Origin: CAZNOG01 sp964574635
Lineage (GTDB): Bacteria > Bacteroidota > Bacteroidia > Flavobacteriales_D > Cryomorphaceae
DNA length: 64,000 nucleotides
Direction of reading: 5' to 3'
Assembly (NCBI GenBank): GCA_964574635.1
Contig: CAZNOG010000007.1
Span: 96,380 to 160,379, forward strand
The position numbers were made by a program, and so were the translations under genes. Shown here in pieces: positions 52,173 to 59,656 of this stretch (the stretch's first letter is position 1; each line of letters opens with the position of its first letter). Below the pieces are notes generated by a model. It was given only the letters and a program-made list of their open reading frames with translations, was not told the origin of the DNA and did no database searches.

Positions 52173-53459
52173 ATGACCCAGATCGCCAGGATCCTCGCCC
52201 GTGAGATACTCGATTCTCGCGGTAATCCCACCATCGAAGTGGACGTAATCACCCGCAACGGAGTGATGGGACGGGCCGCCGTGCCTTCGGGTGCTTCCAC
52301 GGGGCAGCACGAGGCGGTGGAATTGCGGGACAACGAGCCGGGGCGGTACCTCGGTAAGGGCGTGACGCGCGCGGTGCACAACGTAAACGAAACGCTGAAC
52401 AAGGAGCTGAACGGCATGTACATTTTCGCGCAGGAACTGATCGACGGCGCGATGATCGGCATCGATGAAACGCCGAACAAATCGGTGTTGGGGGCGAACG
52501 CCATTTTGGGCGTGTCGCTGGCAGTGGCCAAAGCCGCCGCACAGGAGGCGGGCCAACCGCTGTACCGCTATGTGGGGGGCGTTGCGGCCAATACGCTGCC
52601 CATTCCCATGATGAACATTCTCAACGGCGGGTCGCACGCGGACAACAACGTGGACGTGCAGGAATTCATGATTATGCCGGCCGGTGCGGAAACTTTTTCC
52701 GAATCTTTGCGCATGGGGGTGGAGATTTTCCACCACCTGAAAGAGGTGCTGAAGAGCCAAAACCTCTCGACCAACGTGGGCGATGAGGGCGGATTCGCCC
52801 CTGACCTCAAAAGCAATGAGGAAGCGCTGCAGGTGATCATGAAGGCCATCGAAAAGGCCGGGTACAAACCGGGCGAGCACGTGTTTATTGCGTTGGACGT
52901 GGCGTCGTCTGAATTTTACGACCGTGAGAAGGGCATATACCGGTTGGCTTCTTCGGGCGAGGATTTATCTGCGGGCGACATGGTGTCCATGCTGTCGGAA
53001 TGGTGCGGCAAATACCCCATCGTGAGCATCGAAGACGGGTTGGACGAAGACGATTGGGAAGGGTGGAAGAAGCTGACCGACGCGCTGGGTTCCGATGTGC
53101 AACTGGTGGGCGACGATCTTTTCGTGACCAACGTGGACCGTTTGGCCCGGGGCATCGAAAACGGTGTAGCCAATTCCATTTTGGTGAAAGTGAACCAGAT
53201 CGGGACGCTGACCGAGACCATAAACGCCATTTCAATGGCCCGCGAAAACGGGTACACTTCGGTGATGAGCCACCGATCGGGGGAAACCGAAGACACGACC
53301 ATCGCCGATTTGGCGGTGGCTATGAACACCGGGCAGATCAAGACCGGCAGCGCCTCTCGTTCGGACCGCATCGCGAAGTACAATCAGTTGTTGCGCATCG
53401 AAGAGCAGTTGGGTCCCACAGCGTACTTTCCCGGTCGGGATTTTAAGTTTATTCCGTAA
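52173..53459 (+). CDS. eno: Enolase (phosphopyruvate hydratase)
   Basis: Enolase interconverts 2-phosphoglycerate and phosphoenolpyruvate. The 428-residue protein begins MTQIARILAREILDSRGNPTIEVDV and has VPSGASTGQHEAVELRD. The Mg ligands are in FIALDVASSEFYD, SIEDGLDEDDW and LVGDDLFVTN. The catalytic lysine block is VKVNQIGTLTET and the loop SHRSGETEDT. The ATG at 52173 is chosen; the longer frame runs into carA. Co-transcription with carA is likely given the 28-nt gap. Confidence 0.97.
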   Translation: MTQIARILAREILDSRGNPTIEVDVITRNGVMGRAAVPSGASTGQHEAVELRDNEPGRYLGKGVTRAVHNVNETLNKELNGMYIFAQELIDGAMIGIDETPNKSVLGANAILGVSLAVAKAAAQEAGQPLYRYVGGVAANTLPIPMMNILNGGSHADNNVDVQEFMIMPAGAETFSESLRMGVEIFHHLKEVLKSQNLSTNVGDEGGFAPDLKSNEEALQVIMKAIEKAGYKPGEHVFIALDVASSEFYDREKGIYRLASSGEDLSAGDMVSMLSEWCGKYPIVSIEDGLDEDDWEGWKKLTDALGSDVQLVGDDLFVTNVDRLARGIENGVANSILVKVNQIGTLTETINAISMARENGYTSVMSHRSGETEDTTIADLAVAMNTGQIKTGSASRSDRIAKYNQLLRIEEQLGPTAYFPGRDFKFIP

Positions 53460-53509
53460 GAGGGGATTTGGCTTTCGGATGTAGTTCGGGAGCGGATCGA
53501 TAATGTGAT

Positions 53510-53594
53510 TATAAATCTTGGGCAATCCATGCATAGAAAGGTATGAATTGATCAAAGTTTGGTTTGTCGAACTCATGGTAGCCATTGTGGTTAA
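53510..53594 (-). pseudogene. Detached 3' end of the Cys-rich lipoprotein gene
   Basis: About 85 nt match the 3' end of the gene at 59,634-60,200 with few differences. Reading on the minus strand gives MATMSSTNQTLINSYLSMHGLPKIY, split here only by nature of the copy, against the same sequence with one Thr/Met change in the intact gene. Homology ends just at the stop codon, which is lost. The fragment lies directly downstream of the thioredoxin-like gene, so a K-type gene once occupied this locus or recombined with it. Confidence 0.8.
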
Positions 53595-53615
53595 ACAATG
53601 TGTCTGAGGAGACCA

Positions 53616-54053
53616 TCAATTGTCGGCCCTACGGAAAACGTCTTCCCAAAAATCGAAGGGATATCCTTTGTATCGTTTGACGATGGACGAATCACGGGCC
53701 CGAACCAATTGGGACGTGGGAAAAATCTTCACTTTGCTTTTCCAAGTTTCGGGGAATCGCCGAACCTCCGCACCCAAATACGAAGAATCGGCTTCCAAAA
53801 TCCATTCTTCCGGGGTGTCGTACTCCATGAAAACGAGCCTCACGTTGTCGGGGATATTTTGTTTTGCCATGTCCCTTCTCAACAATTGGCAATACCCACA
53901 CCTGTGCGTCGAATGCACGAACAGCAGGTATTCGGTTTCCATTTCCGTTTCGAGAGTCGGCTCCAAAACTTGCTCCGCGAAATGAAAATTTCCGACCTTT
54001 TGGCAAAAAAGTACAGTGGGTGAAAACAGGAAAATGAAGGCTAATTCTCTCAT
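53616..54053 (-). CDS. Exported thioredoxin-fold protein with CGYC motif
   Basis: The 145-residue protein has a short N-terminal signal (RELAFIFLFSPTVLFC, cut near residue 17-19) and a thioredoxin-like core. The redox motif is C52-G-Y-C55 in FVHSTHRCGYCQLL, and the fold's cis-Pro region is KIFPTSQLV. It would act in the periplasm or outside as a thiol-disulfide protein. It is a paralog of the broken gene at 56,343. It follows the secreted protein gene 54,148-54,594 on the same strand across a hairpin, 94 nt away, and is followed by the 3' tail of another gene. Confidence 0.75.
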   Translation of the reverse strand: MRELAFIFLFSPTVLFCQKVGNFHFAEQVLEPTLETEMETEYLLFVHSTHRCGYCQLLRRDMAKQNIPDNVRLVFMEYDTPEEWILEADSSYLGAEVRRFPETWKSKVKIFPTSQLVRARDSSIVKRYKGYPFDFWEDVFRRADN

Positions 54054-54072
54054 AGTGTACCTTTTATAAGAA

Positions 54073-54114
54073 GGATTCGAACTGAAAGGAATAGTTTCCG
54101 CTCAGTTCGAATCC
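54073..54114 (-). terminator. Perfect 13-bp inverted repeat between two exported-protein genes
   Basis: GGATTCGAACTGA (54073-54085) and TCAGTTCGAATCC (54102-54114) pair fully; GGAA/TTCC can pair inside the loop. On the minus strand TTCTTATAAAA follows. It lies 34 nt after the upstream gene's stop and 20 nt before the next start, so it may terminate or attenuate transcription. Confidence 0.6.
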
Positions 54115-54147
54115 ATTCATTTTTCACCTTCAAATGTTTCGTTAGAT

Positions 54148-54594
54148 TTAATGCAGAATGTCAATATCTCGTAGCACGCAAATCCATCGGTTGTTCTTCT
54201 TGCACCCTCTTGGTGTTTTCGGTTTGTATCCTTCATACAGAACATTCTTACCGGCTACATGGGGTTCTAACAAATCGATAATTTCTTCACTACTCAGATA
54301 GGGACGGAGCATGTCTATTCTCGCTCCGCGGAAATGGCCATCTTCGTCAAAAACAAAGGTGGACTTAAATTCATCCATCACTTCCGCCGGCACTTTGGCT
54401 TCAGCGGCGGTTATGGCTTCGTCACCTTGGCCATTACCGGGTATTGTACCATACGGGGCATTGTAGCCAAGTATAGGTTGGACCGACTTCGTTAGATGGA
54501 AGTTTGGCTTCGCATTTAGTGTTGAGGCGGCGAACAATACGCCAAAAGCCAACATCGCAATCGACAATGCGCTTTGCTTTGTTTTCGTTTTCAT
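54148..54594 (-). CDS. Secreted hypothetical protein, 148 residues
   Basis: A clear signal peptide (KQSALSIAMLAFGVLFAASTLNA, residues 6-28) is followed by a mature protein I do not recognise. It has a helical SSEEIIDLLEPHV segment and a basic C-terminus with two cysteines (RGCKKNNRWICVLRD). Those could form a disulfide. The upstream DNA (54,600-54,922) is nearly the same as that upstream of the unrelated Cys-rich lipoprotein gene at 60.2 kb. It pairs with the thioredoxin-like gene downstream. Confidence 0.72.
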   Translation of the reverse strand: MKTKTKQSALSIAMLAFGVLFAASTLNAKPNFHLTKSVQPILGYNAPYGTIPGNGQGDEAITAAEAKVPAEVMDEFKSTFVFDEDGHFRGARIDMLRPYLSSEEIIDLLEPHVAGKNVLYEGYKPKTPRGCKKNNRWICVLRDIDILH

Positions 54595-54627
54595 AATAAT
54601 GTGGCTTTAAAGTTAGAAAACTCCCGG

Positions 54628-54680
54628 CATCGACCATCGATCTCGGGGCTTCAAAAATGTGTGCACTCATTCAATCAGCT
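54628..54680 (-). repeat. Shared leader segment, copy at the secreted-protein locus
   Basis: This block upstream of the 54,594 start (around ATCGACCATCGATCTCGG) is nearly identical to 60,250-60,302, upstream of the Cys-rich lipoprotein gene, although the two coding sequences are unrelated. The block contains a near-palindrome ATCGATGGTCGAT on the minus strand. Confidence 0.75.
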
Positions 54681-54780
54681 CGACTAAAGTATTGAATGGG
54701 AGTGTGGTATGGAAGGGATTGTTGATAGCTCGCTCATTTGTTGATAACTTTTAGTGCGAATGTGGTTTTTTTGTCATAAG

Positions 54781-54922
54781 CGGTCCATAATCATTCCAAA
54801 TGACGGATCCCCAGTTCTTCCAGTTCAATTTGATTTCTGTTTCGATTGAAGTCGACCCGAAGCAACGTAACCGGAAAAAAAGTTTCTTTTGTTCGGATTC
54901 CCGGTCCCCGATCCCCGGTCCC
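54781..54922. repeat. 142-bp duplicated segment, copy 1
   Basis: Bases 54,781-54,922 appear to be identical to 60,402-60,543 by direct comparison. The segment includes ATGACGGATCCCCAGTTC and AAGTTTCTTTTGTTCGG and leads into the palindrome array. Complete identity in noncoding DNA implies a recent duplication or gene conversion. Confidence 0.85.
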
Positions 54923-55095
54923 TCCGCTACACAGAGATTCCAAAACGAGTTCGGAATGACGCACGGAAAAACAGCAAAACTCGATTACCGATCCCCGATC
55001 CCCGATCCCTCCGCTTACAAAGAGATTCCGAAACAAGTTCGGAATGACGCGCGGAAAAACAGCAAAACTCGATTACCGATCCCCGATCTCCGGTC
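54923..55095. repeat. REP-like palindrome array A
   Basis: Two units of about 88 bp each carry a palindrome of the form TTCCGAA-ACAAG-TTCGGAA (54,937-54,957, slightly altered, and 55,025-55,045). They are embedded in runs of GATCCCCG/GGTCCC and AACAGCAAAACTCGATTACC. On the opposite strand the unit reads HSELVSES, a false-ORF signature typical of interspersed palindromes. Confidence 0.8.
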
Positions 55096-55112
55096 CCTCC
55101 TCTACTAACGCA

Positions 55113-55223
55113 TCATTTCAAGGTGTAGCCCACGCTGAAATGCATCAGCGTCGAAAACTCCCAGTCAAACCAAGAAAATCATTTAGCGAGTAAGTTGTCT
55201 TTGTAGCCCAAAAGAATGATTCC
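55113..55223 (-). pseudogene. 3' fragment of the outer-membrane-type protein gene, copy 1
   Basis: The 37-codon fragment encodes GIILLGYKDNLLAK, a TGA stop, then FSWFDWEFSTLMHFSVGYTLK and the natural stop. It matches the last codons of the intact gene at 60,746-61,387. The first 68 nt are identical to that gene. It is cut off at its upstream side by the duplicated leader of the next gene. Confidence 0.8.
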
Positions 55224-55425
55224 TGCTGGCGGACAATGAGCACATTGTAACCATCTTTAGATAAACAAAAGAAGTTATTAACAAAACACACTAAGTTTTC
55301 AACAATACTTCTTTCTTTCTTTCTTGCTTTCTTTCTTTCACACATCTTATCAATCGTTAAGGATTGCTGGGTGCGTTTAAATCCGGGGAACGCTTAATTC
55401 CTGGATAATCTCAAAACTTGATGAG
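55224..55425 (+). promoter_or_regulatory. Duplicated structured leader of the 55,426 gene
   Basis: This 202-nt leader is homologous to 63,111-63,308 before an unrelated lipoprotein gene. In order it holds ACAATG/CATTGT, an AT-rich stretch and a TTTC microsatellite (55,309-55,339). Two hairpins follow: CAATC/GATTG (55,351-55,366) and ATCCGGGG/TCCTGGAT (55,381-55,406) with a 10-nt loop, ending 19 nt before the ATG. The second hairpin keeps pairing in both copies despite base changes. Confidence 0.65.
55309..55339. repeat. TTTC tetranucleotide microsatellite, copy 1
   Basis: Three CTTT units, one CTTG and three more CTTT units, 87 nt before the ATG of the small exported protein gene. The matching leader at 63.2 kb has five uninterrupted units, so repeat number differs between copies. 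Confidence 0.85.
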
Positions 55426-55803
55426 ATGAAAAATCGGAGTTTAAATTTTATCATCATTCTTTGCATGCCATTATTCACTCAGGCAAACAACGACAACATG
55501 ATGACCACCACTGACTTCATTTTTTCGCAAAATTCATATCGCGAAATTGAAAGTTGTGAAATGCTTGATTTGTTTAAAGTATTTGAATTGGATTTTTATA
55601 TTACCGACACCGAAGGATGTAGGTTTCATGTGACAGGGTGGATCGATGTCGGGTGGGGTGGGGTTAACGGATATGATGTCACTATGTCCGGCCCATGTGG
55701 TAATCATCATTTTGTCTCTGGTAAGAAAGAGAATTCCTGTGAAAATTGTGGTATGAGTCAAGAAGAAATTGAGAAGTTCGTACTCGGTCTTTTGGATCAG
55801 TAA
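55426..55803 (+). CDS. Small exported Cys-containing protein, 125 residues
   Basis: The N-terminus SLNFIIILCMPLFTQA is a signal peptide cleaved near residue 20. The mature part has six cysteines, including ESCEMLDLF, GPCGNHHF and NSCENCGMSQEE. The sequence in between (FHVTGWIDVGWGGVNGYDV) is Gly/Trp rich. I do not recognise a family; the NSCENCG motif could bind metal or form disulfides. Base composition is clearly more AT-rich than the ribosomal region. A duplicated structured leader precedes it, and a second small exported protein follows after 87 nt. Confidence 0.7.
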   Translation: MKNRSLNFIIILCMPLFTQANNDNMMTTTDFIFSQNSYREIESCEMLDLFKVFELDFYITDTEGCRFHVTGWIDVGWGGVNGYDVTMSGPCGNHHFVSGKKENSCENCGMSQEEIEKFVLGLLDQ

Positions 55804-55829
55804 GAATTGATTTTTTATGACTAAAATTC

Positions 55830-55859
55830 GAGGGATTTTAAGTTTTTATTTAATCCCTC
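55830..55859 (+). terminator. Hairpin between two small exported-protein genes
   Basis: GAGGGATT (55830-55837) pairs with AATCCCTC (55852-55859), with outer ATTC/GAAT pairing around a bulge. The matching position before the deleted copy at 57,890 also forms a hairpin of different sequence. It may terminate the upstream transcript or act as a leader of the next gene. Confidence 0.5.
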
Positions 55860-55890
55860 CTCGAATTCAATGATATATCCGCCTACCATC

Positions 55891-56292
55891 ATGAAACACG
55901 TACTTTTCTTTTTTTTAACATTTCTCTTTGTTCAGGTTTCGGCACAAGAGTACTATGGCTCCTACAAGGTGGTAGACGTTAGTGTGCTGAATTTCAAAGA
56001 CTCTGATGTCGTAAATTCTGAGGATATGCTGGAGTACAAGGGCGTCAATCAATTGGCCGCAATAAAACTCTTGGATTCCCGGGTGGTATTGACGGAAACC
56101 CACGTAAAGTTGATTTTCCCTAATGGTGGAGAGGAGAAGTATACCGTTGAAAACGTAATGGGAAACAGATTCACTCTATCGGACGAAAACCAAAATCAAA
56201 CCCTGTTTGAAATCGCAGCTGAGAGCGATAGTACCGGACGATATGTTCTGATAGTGAATAATTCCATGCGTTACGTCTGTGAGAAAGAATAG
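55891..56292 (+). CDS. Small exported hypothetical protein, 133 residues
   Basis: The ATG at 55,891 gives a strong signal peptide (HVLFFFLTFLFVQVSAQ, cut after SAQ). An in-frame ATG at 55,870 is possible but adds residues before the charged n-region. The mature part is beta-rich: EYYGSYKVVDVSVL, KLLDSRVVLTETHVKLIFPNGGEEKYTVENVMGNRFTLSDEN, ending NSMRYVCEKE. That pattern resembles a lipocalin-like or META-type barrel, but this is weak. A thioredoxin-like gene follows, now broken. A remnant with the middle deleted lies at 57,890. Confidence 0.7.
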   Translation: MKHVLFFFLTFLFVQVSAQEYYGSYKVVDVSVLNFKDSDVVNSEDMLEYKGVNQLAAIKLLDSRVVLTETHVKLIFPNGGEEKYTVENVMGNRFTLSDENQNQTLFEIAAESDSTGRYVLIVNNSMRYVCEKE

Positions 56293-56342
56293 CAGCATAA
56301 AATATTTCAATTATGGGGTGGGCTTTCCCTTGGCACATGATT

Positions 56343-56799
56343 ATGAAAAACAATATTGATTGTGCGTTATCTCTTGGCATTGACATGTTGGCTTTTCTTG
56401 AGTGTTGCAATCGGTCAAGTTTCCATTCCCGATTTTGCCGATTCCTATGTTGTGATTGCTTCTGAGCGGAATGATTCCAGTGCATATGTCCTTTACCTTC
56501 ACTCGAGCCACAATTGCGGATTTTGCCAACGGCTGAGAAAGGATTTCATGAACTTCGAACAACCGGAAAATCTGCGCGTGGTCTTCTTGGAATAAGACAC
56601 GCCTGAAAAGAACATCCGGGAAGTATCTGAAACCTATAAGGGCAGTGAAGTTAGACTTGTCAAAACGCCGGCCTTTGATAGTGAAATGAATTTTTTCCCG
56701 ACCGGTTTTATAGTTGATCAAACTAAAGGGAAGATCGTCAAAAAGATCAAAGGCTATCGCGGGAATTATTGGCGGAAAATTGCTCATATTGTCAGGTGA
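56343..56799 (+). pseudogene. Broken exported thioredoxin-fold gene
   Basis: The frame from 56,356 gives a signal-like YLLALTCWLFLSVAIG and HSSHNCGFCQRLRKDF, with cysteines of a CGFC site. It is then stopped by TAA at 56,593-56,595. After that stop the same frame continues to 56,799 with DTPEKNIREVSETYKGSEVRL and NFFPTGFIV, matching the intact paralog at 53,616 (where the stop codon position is Tyr). The likely start ATG at 56,343 is also out of frame. Two lesions make it a pseudogene. Confidence 0.8.
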
Positions 56800-56906
56800 G
56801 TTCCTATATTGTAGGAATTTATCGCTAATCTTTAAGTTGATGAGCCATAAGCAGAACGATTCACATCAAGCATAGACTTCCTTTCAATTGGAACTTCAAC
56901 TGTCCG

Positions 56907-57542
56907 ATGAAGTTGGAGTTTCATTTTGAGGATCGCTCAACGGAAGAGCGCATCCTGCCGGGCCAAAACCGAAAATTTGAAATCGGTAATTCTGCCGGGA
57001 AGCAGAAGATGCGAATGGGTCATATCAAATCCGAAATTGCGATTCCCGCCGGCCGCGAGGACATGTATCTAACCATAGGTGTAAAAGGAAACAATGCCCT
57101 AGCTTGGTTCTATCACTATGGAATGCCGGGTGGTATTGATGCGAATGTGGTTGCACCTAAGGAGTTCGTTGCTTTCGATGACCGCCATGCGGAATCACAA
57201 ACACCCCTCAAACGCATCGATTCCGTTTCCTTCGTACTGTCTTTGGGTGTGATGGTCTACCTGCTCTATGCCATTTTCACCGGCGACTCGGCGGATGACA
57301 TCGCCAGTCTGGTGTGGGCCACGGCGGTGATCGGGGTCACTACGCTGCTCATCTTATGGAAGGATCGCAAAAAACTTTCCGTATTCACATACAAATCCCG
57401 TATGTTCCTCTTCGGAGGGTTGCTGGCGGTGACCACCTTCACCATGGCCATCGAACACGGCTTGGAGCTCGGGTGGTTGGTGGTGCTGCTGCCCTTGACG
57501 GTCTTGGCCAGGACTTGGATGGTGGACAAAGCAGTGCAGTAG
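56907..57542 (+). CDS. Membrane protein, hypothetical, 211 residues
   Basis: The N-terminal 100 residues are soluble and beta-rich (KLEFHFEDRSTEERILPGQ, then IAIPAGREDMYLTIGVKG). The C-terminal half has four membrane helices: VSFVLSLGVMVYLLYAI, IASLVWATAVIGVTTLLIL, FLFGGLLAVTTFTMAIEHG and LGWLVVLLPLTVLARTW. I do not recognise the family. Its 3' part is GC-rich like the main genome while the 5' part is more AT-rich. It stands alone between a broken gene and a repeat breakpoint. Confidence 0.7.
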   Translation: MKLEFHFEDRSTEERILPGQNRKFEIGNSAGKQKMRMGHIKSEIAIPAGREDMYLTIGVKGNNALAWFYHYGMPGGIDANVVAPKEFVAFDDRHAESQTPLKRIDSVSFVLSLGVMVYLLYAIFTGDSADDIASLVWATAVIGVTTLLILWKDRKKLSVFTYKSRMFLFGGLLAVTTFTMAIEHGLELGWLVVLLPLTVLARTWMVDKAVQ

Positions 57543-57546
57543 GCAT

Positions 57547-57590
57547 GATTCCGCTGGGCGGAGAATGAGTACATTGTCACCCTGTTTAGA
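57547..57590. repeat. Isolated copy of the breakpoint box
   Basis: GATTCCGCTGGGCGGAGAAT and the following GAGTACATTGTCACC...TGTTTAGA match the start of the two duplicated leaders at 55,218 and 63,105. Here neither the TTTC repeat nor the hairpins follow, so only the edge of the module is present. Confidence 0.65.
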
Positions 57591-57749
57591 CCCTATGGGG
57601 TGTTTTGTGAGGGAATTGAGCTTGCCCCGACCCTAAGCGATACAAGTTCGGAATGACGCACGGGGTGGAGTGGACTTGCGGGATCAGATACCAATCAATC
57701 AGATTTCTTATCCGGTTGGGGTCGCCTCGAGGCCTCATCCTCGAAAACA

Positions 57750-57868
57750 GTATAGCTCGATCCCCGATCCCCGGTCCCTCCGCTACAAAGAGATTCCGAA
57801 ACAAGTTCGGAATGACGCGCGGAAAAACAGCAAAACTCGATCCCCGGTCCCCAGTCCCTTCAATTCAA
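57750..57868. repeat. REP-like palindrome array B
   Basis: One full palindrome unit (57,793-57,813) with the usual GATCCCCG and GGTCCC flanks; a half palindrome (ACAAGTTCGGAATGACGCAC) lies at 57,641-57,660. The rest of the 57,591-57,749 interval shows no gene. Confidence 0.75.
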
Positions 57869-57889
57869 TTTAATTCCTGAATGATTGAA

Positions 57890-58010
57890 GTTCAAAGGAA
57901 TTTTCGTTTATATTTAACCTTCGAAGTCAATGTTTTACCCGCCTGCTTTGATGCGTTACCTCTGCGAGAGAGAAGAGAAGTATAAATTATGTCCATCGAG
58001 GGGTGGGCTT
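57890..58010 (+). pseudogene. Remnant of the 55,891-type gene with its middle deleted
   Basis: The upstream hairpin region and the start match 55,827-55,893. Then the sequence jumps at the ATG (57,951) to the last codons of that gene (MRYLCERE against MRYVCEKE). The following spacer GGGGTGGGCTTTCCATTGGC matches the spacer after the intact gene. About 375 nt of coding sequence is missing and the stop is lost. Confidence 0.75.
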
Positions 58011-58027
58011 TCCATTGGCACATGATT

Positions 58028-58306
58028 ATGAAAAACCGGTTTAAAATCATATTGAGCTTGGTACTGCTCTTGTACTGTGTACTGCTCGTAGGTATGTCGC
58101 ATTTCGATGTCCGGCCTAATAATTTCTTTCAGGCACTTTTCGAACTCATCACCATACCCGCCCTGCTTCTGATATGTTTTCTGATTGTCAAATACTTTCT
58201 TGAGTGGAGCAAGCGGAAATTCAAATGGTCGGCGAAAGATGCACTGCCCATTTTCATCCTTCTTGGGGCGGTGATTATCTTGGTGTTGGCAACGGTTTTT
58301 GAATAG
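58028..58306 (+). CDS. Small three-helix membrane protein
   Basis: The 92-residue product has three hydrophobic helices: FKIILSLVLLLYCVLLVGM, LFELITIPALLLICFLIVKYFL and ALPIFILLGAVIILVLATVF. A basic loop SKRKFKW sits between the second and third. I start at the third in-frame ATG (58,028); ATGs at 58,022 and 57,989 are alternatives, but the stretch before 58,028 is a copied spacer also found before 56,343. No known family. A spacer of 171 nt with nothing recognisable follows. Confidence 0.6.
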   Translation: MKNRFKIILSLVLLLYCVLLVGMSHFDVRPNNFFQALFELITIPALLLICFLIVKYFLEWSKRKFKWSAKDALPIFILLGAVIILVLATVFE

Positions 58307-58477
58307 TGGATGGATTCGGGGTCATCATGCCCTTACCAAGATGTCGGAACTTCCGTGTCCGGCGGTTGCGCTTTTCCCGCTTTTGGATTGGTGGCGCGAA
58401 ACTGCGGAATGGGAGGGAGAAAATTTCGATCATACAGACCGTCCGTGGTACATACTGCACATGTCATCCCAAATCCA

Positions 58478-59656
58478 TCATTCTTTCCTTGGATTCGTGT
58501 CGTGCACATGAACGAACTCAAAAACCTCTTCCATGGAATAGGCCTTTGTCCGAACCCGACCGTCGGGATCGATGATGACATAGGTCGGAATACGGCTAAC
58601 TTGAAAAACATGGGCTACTTCCCCACGAATATCCGTAAAGTTTGGCCACCCGATATCTCTGGATTCCAGTGATTTTTCCGATCTCTCCCGATCTTCTTTC
58701 AAAGAAATGGAAACCATTTCGAATGGGGGTCGATCCGTATTCTCCAACTTTGCCCGCATTTTATTTTGATCGGCAATGCAGGGGGCGCACCATGAGGCCC
58801 AAAAGTCCAATACAACCCATTCATCCTTGTGTTCAAAAAGAAACTCGGTCAATTTTTCATTGAATGAACCCACCAGGGTGGTCGCGGATCGGTCGATTAC
58901 GGAACTGTCCGAATAACAGAGAGTGGCCCTTTGCGCTCGTGCTGCAAACCGCGACCCCATACGGCAAATACTGTCCAACAATTCCGGTGAATCATCGATG
59001 AACTTCATGGCCAGAGGCAGAAATAAATAGGAAAATTTTTCCTGCGGATGATCCCTCCACTTTGAAATGATCAAATTGGTCGCTGCCGCCGACCTGTTTT
59101 CCAATGTGTTTTGAGCAATTTTTCTTTCCGATTCGGGCAGGTTTTTATCATTTAATTGTCGCGTGCTGCCCATAATTTCCATGCGAAGGGTGTTCAACGA
59201 ATCGTTGTACCGTTGGAAACGGTTTTGAAGGGGGCTGCCGGAAAAATTGAAATATCTGAAACCCCTGTTTTCCGAATATTCCAGCACGAGTTCCCCCGAT
59301 TCCAGCAGTATGGGCATGCTCACACCTGATTTCGAACAAAGATTTGTTACAGAAATGGAACCGATTCGGTAAGGCTCGGAAATACCGATAAAAGAAAAGG
59401 CAATTGGTTGATCGGCGCGTATGGTGTCCGTAATAAGGATGTTTGTGCCGTATTCCTCGTCCGCCAAGGTGATGGCCAAAGAATCACAGGGAAAGTCTAG
59501 CAACTTCAGTTCACCGCGAATCGTGTTGTCATTCATGGCATCCAATTGTGCCAACGCCGTCCGTGGGAAGCAGAGACACAACACAAAAAACAAACAAGTC
59601 CACGGAATATTCCGCGGACTTGTGAAGAAGAAATCAATAAATCTTGGGTAATCCAT
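58478..59656 (-). CDS. Exported TlpA-like thiol-disulfide oxidoreductase
   Basis: The 392-residue protein has a signal sequence (WTCLFFVLCLCFPRTALA, about 19-36). A DUF4369-like N-terminal domain (IRGELKLLDFPCDSLAITLAD) and a helical middle follow. The C-terminal TlpA/ResA thioredoxin domain has WVVLDFWASWCAPC with Cys290 and Cys293, and the cis-Pro region RIPTYVIIDPDG. It acts in the periplasm, keeping thiols reduced or handling disulfides. Its start overlaps the Cys-rich lipoprotein gene by 23 nt on the same strand, which argues for joint expression and a possible substrate relation. Confidence 0.85.
   Translation of the reverse strand: MDYPRFIDFFFTSPRNIPWTCLFFVLCLCFPRTALAQLDAMNDNTIRGELKLLDFPCDSLAITLADEEYGTNILITDTIRADQPIAFSFIGISEPYRIGSISVTNLCSKSGVSMPILLESGELVLEYSENRGFRYFNFSGSPLQNRFQRYNDSLNTLRMEIMGSTRQLNDKNLPESERKIAQNTLENRSAAATNLIISKWRDHPQEKFSYLFLPLAMKFIDDSPELLDSICRMGSRFAARAQRATLCYSDSSVIDRSATTLVGSFNEKLTEFLFEHKDEWVVLDFWASWCAPCIADQNKMRAKLENTDRPPFEMVSISLKEDRERSEKSLESRDIGWPNFTDIRGEVAHVFQVSRIPTYVIIDPDGRVRTKAYSMEEVFEFVHVHDTNPRKE

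Noticed and set aside
54073..54114. tRNA-like T-arm (GTTCGAATCC)
   Set aside because: The bases are half of a perfect 13-bp inverted repeat; there is no acceptor stem, anticodon arm or CCA region around it. No tRNA or rRNA gene was found in the window.
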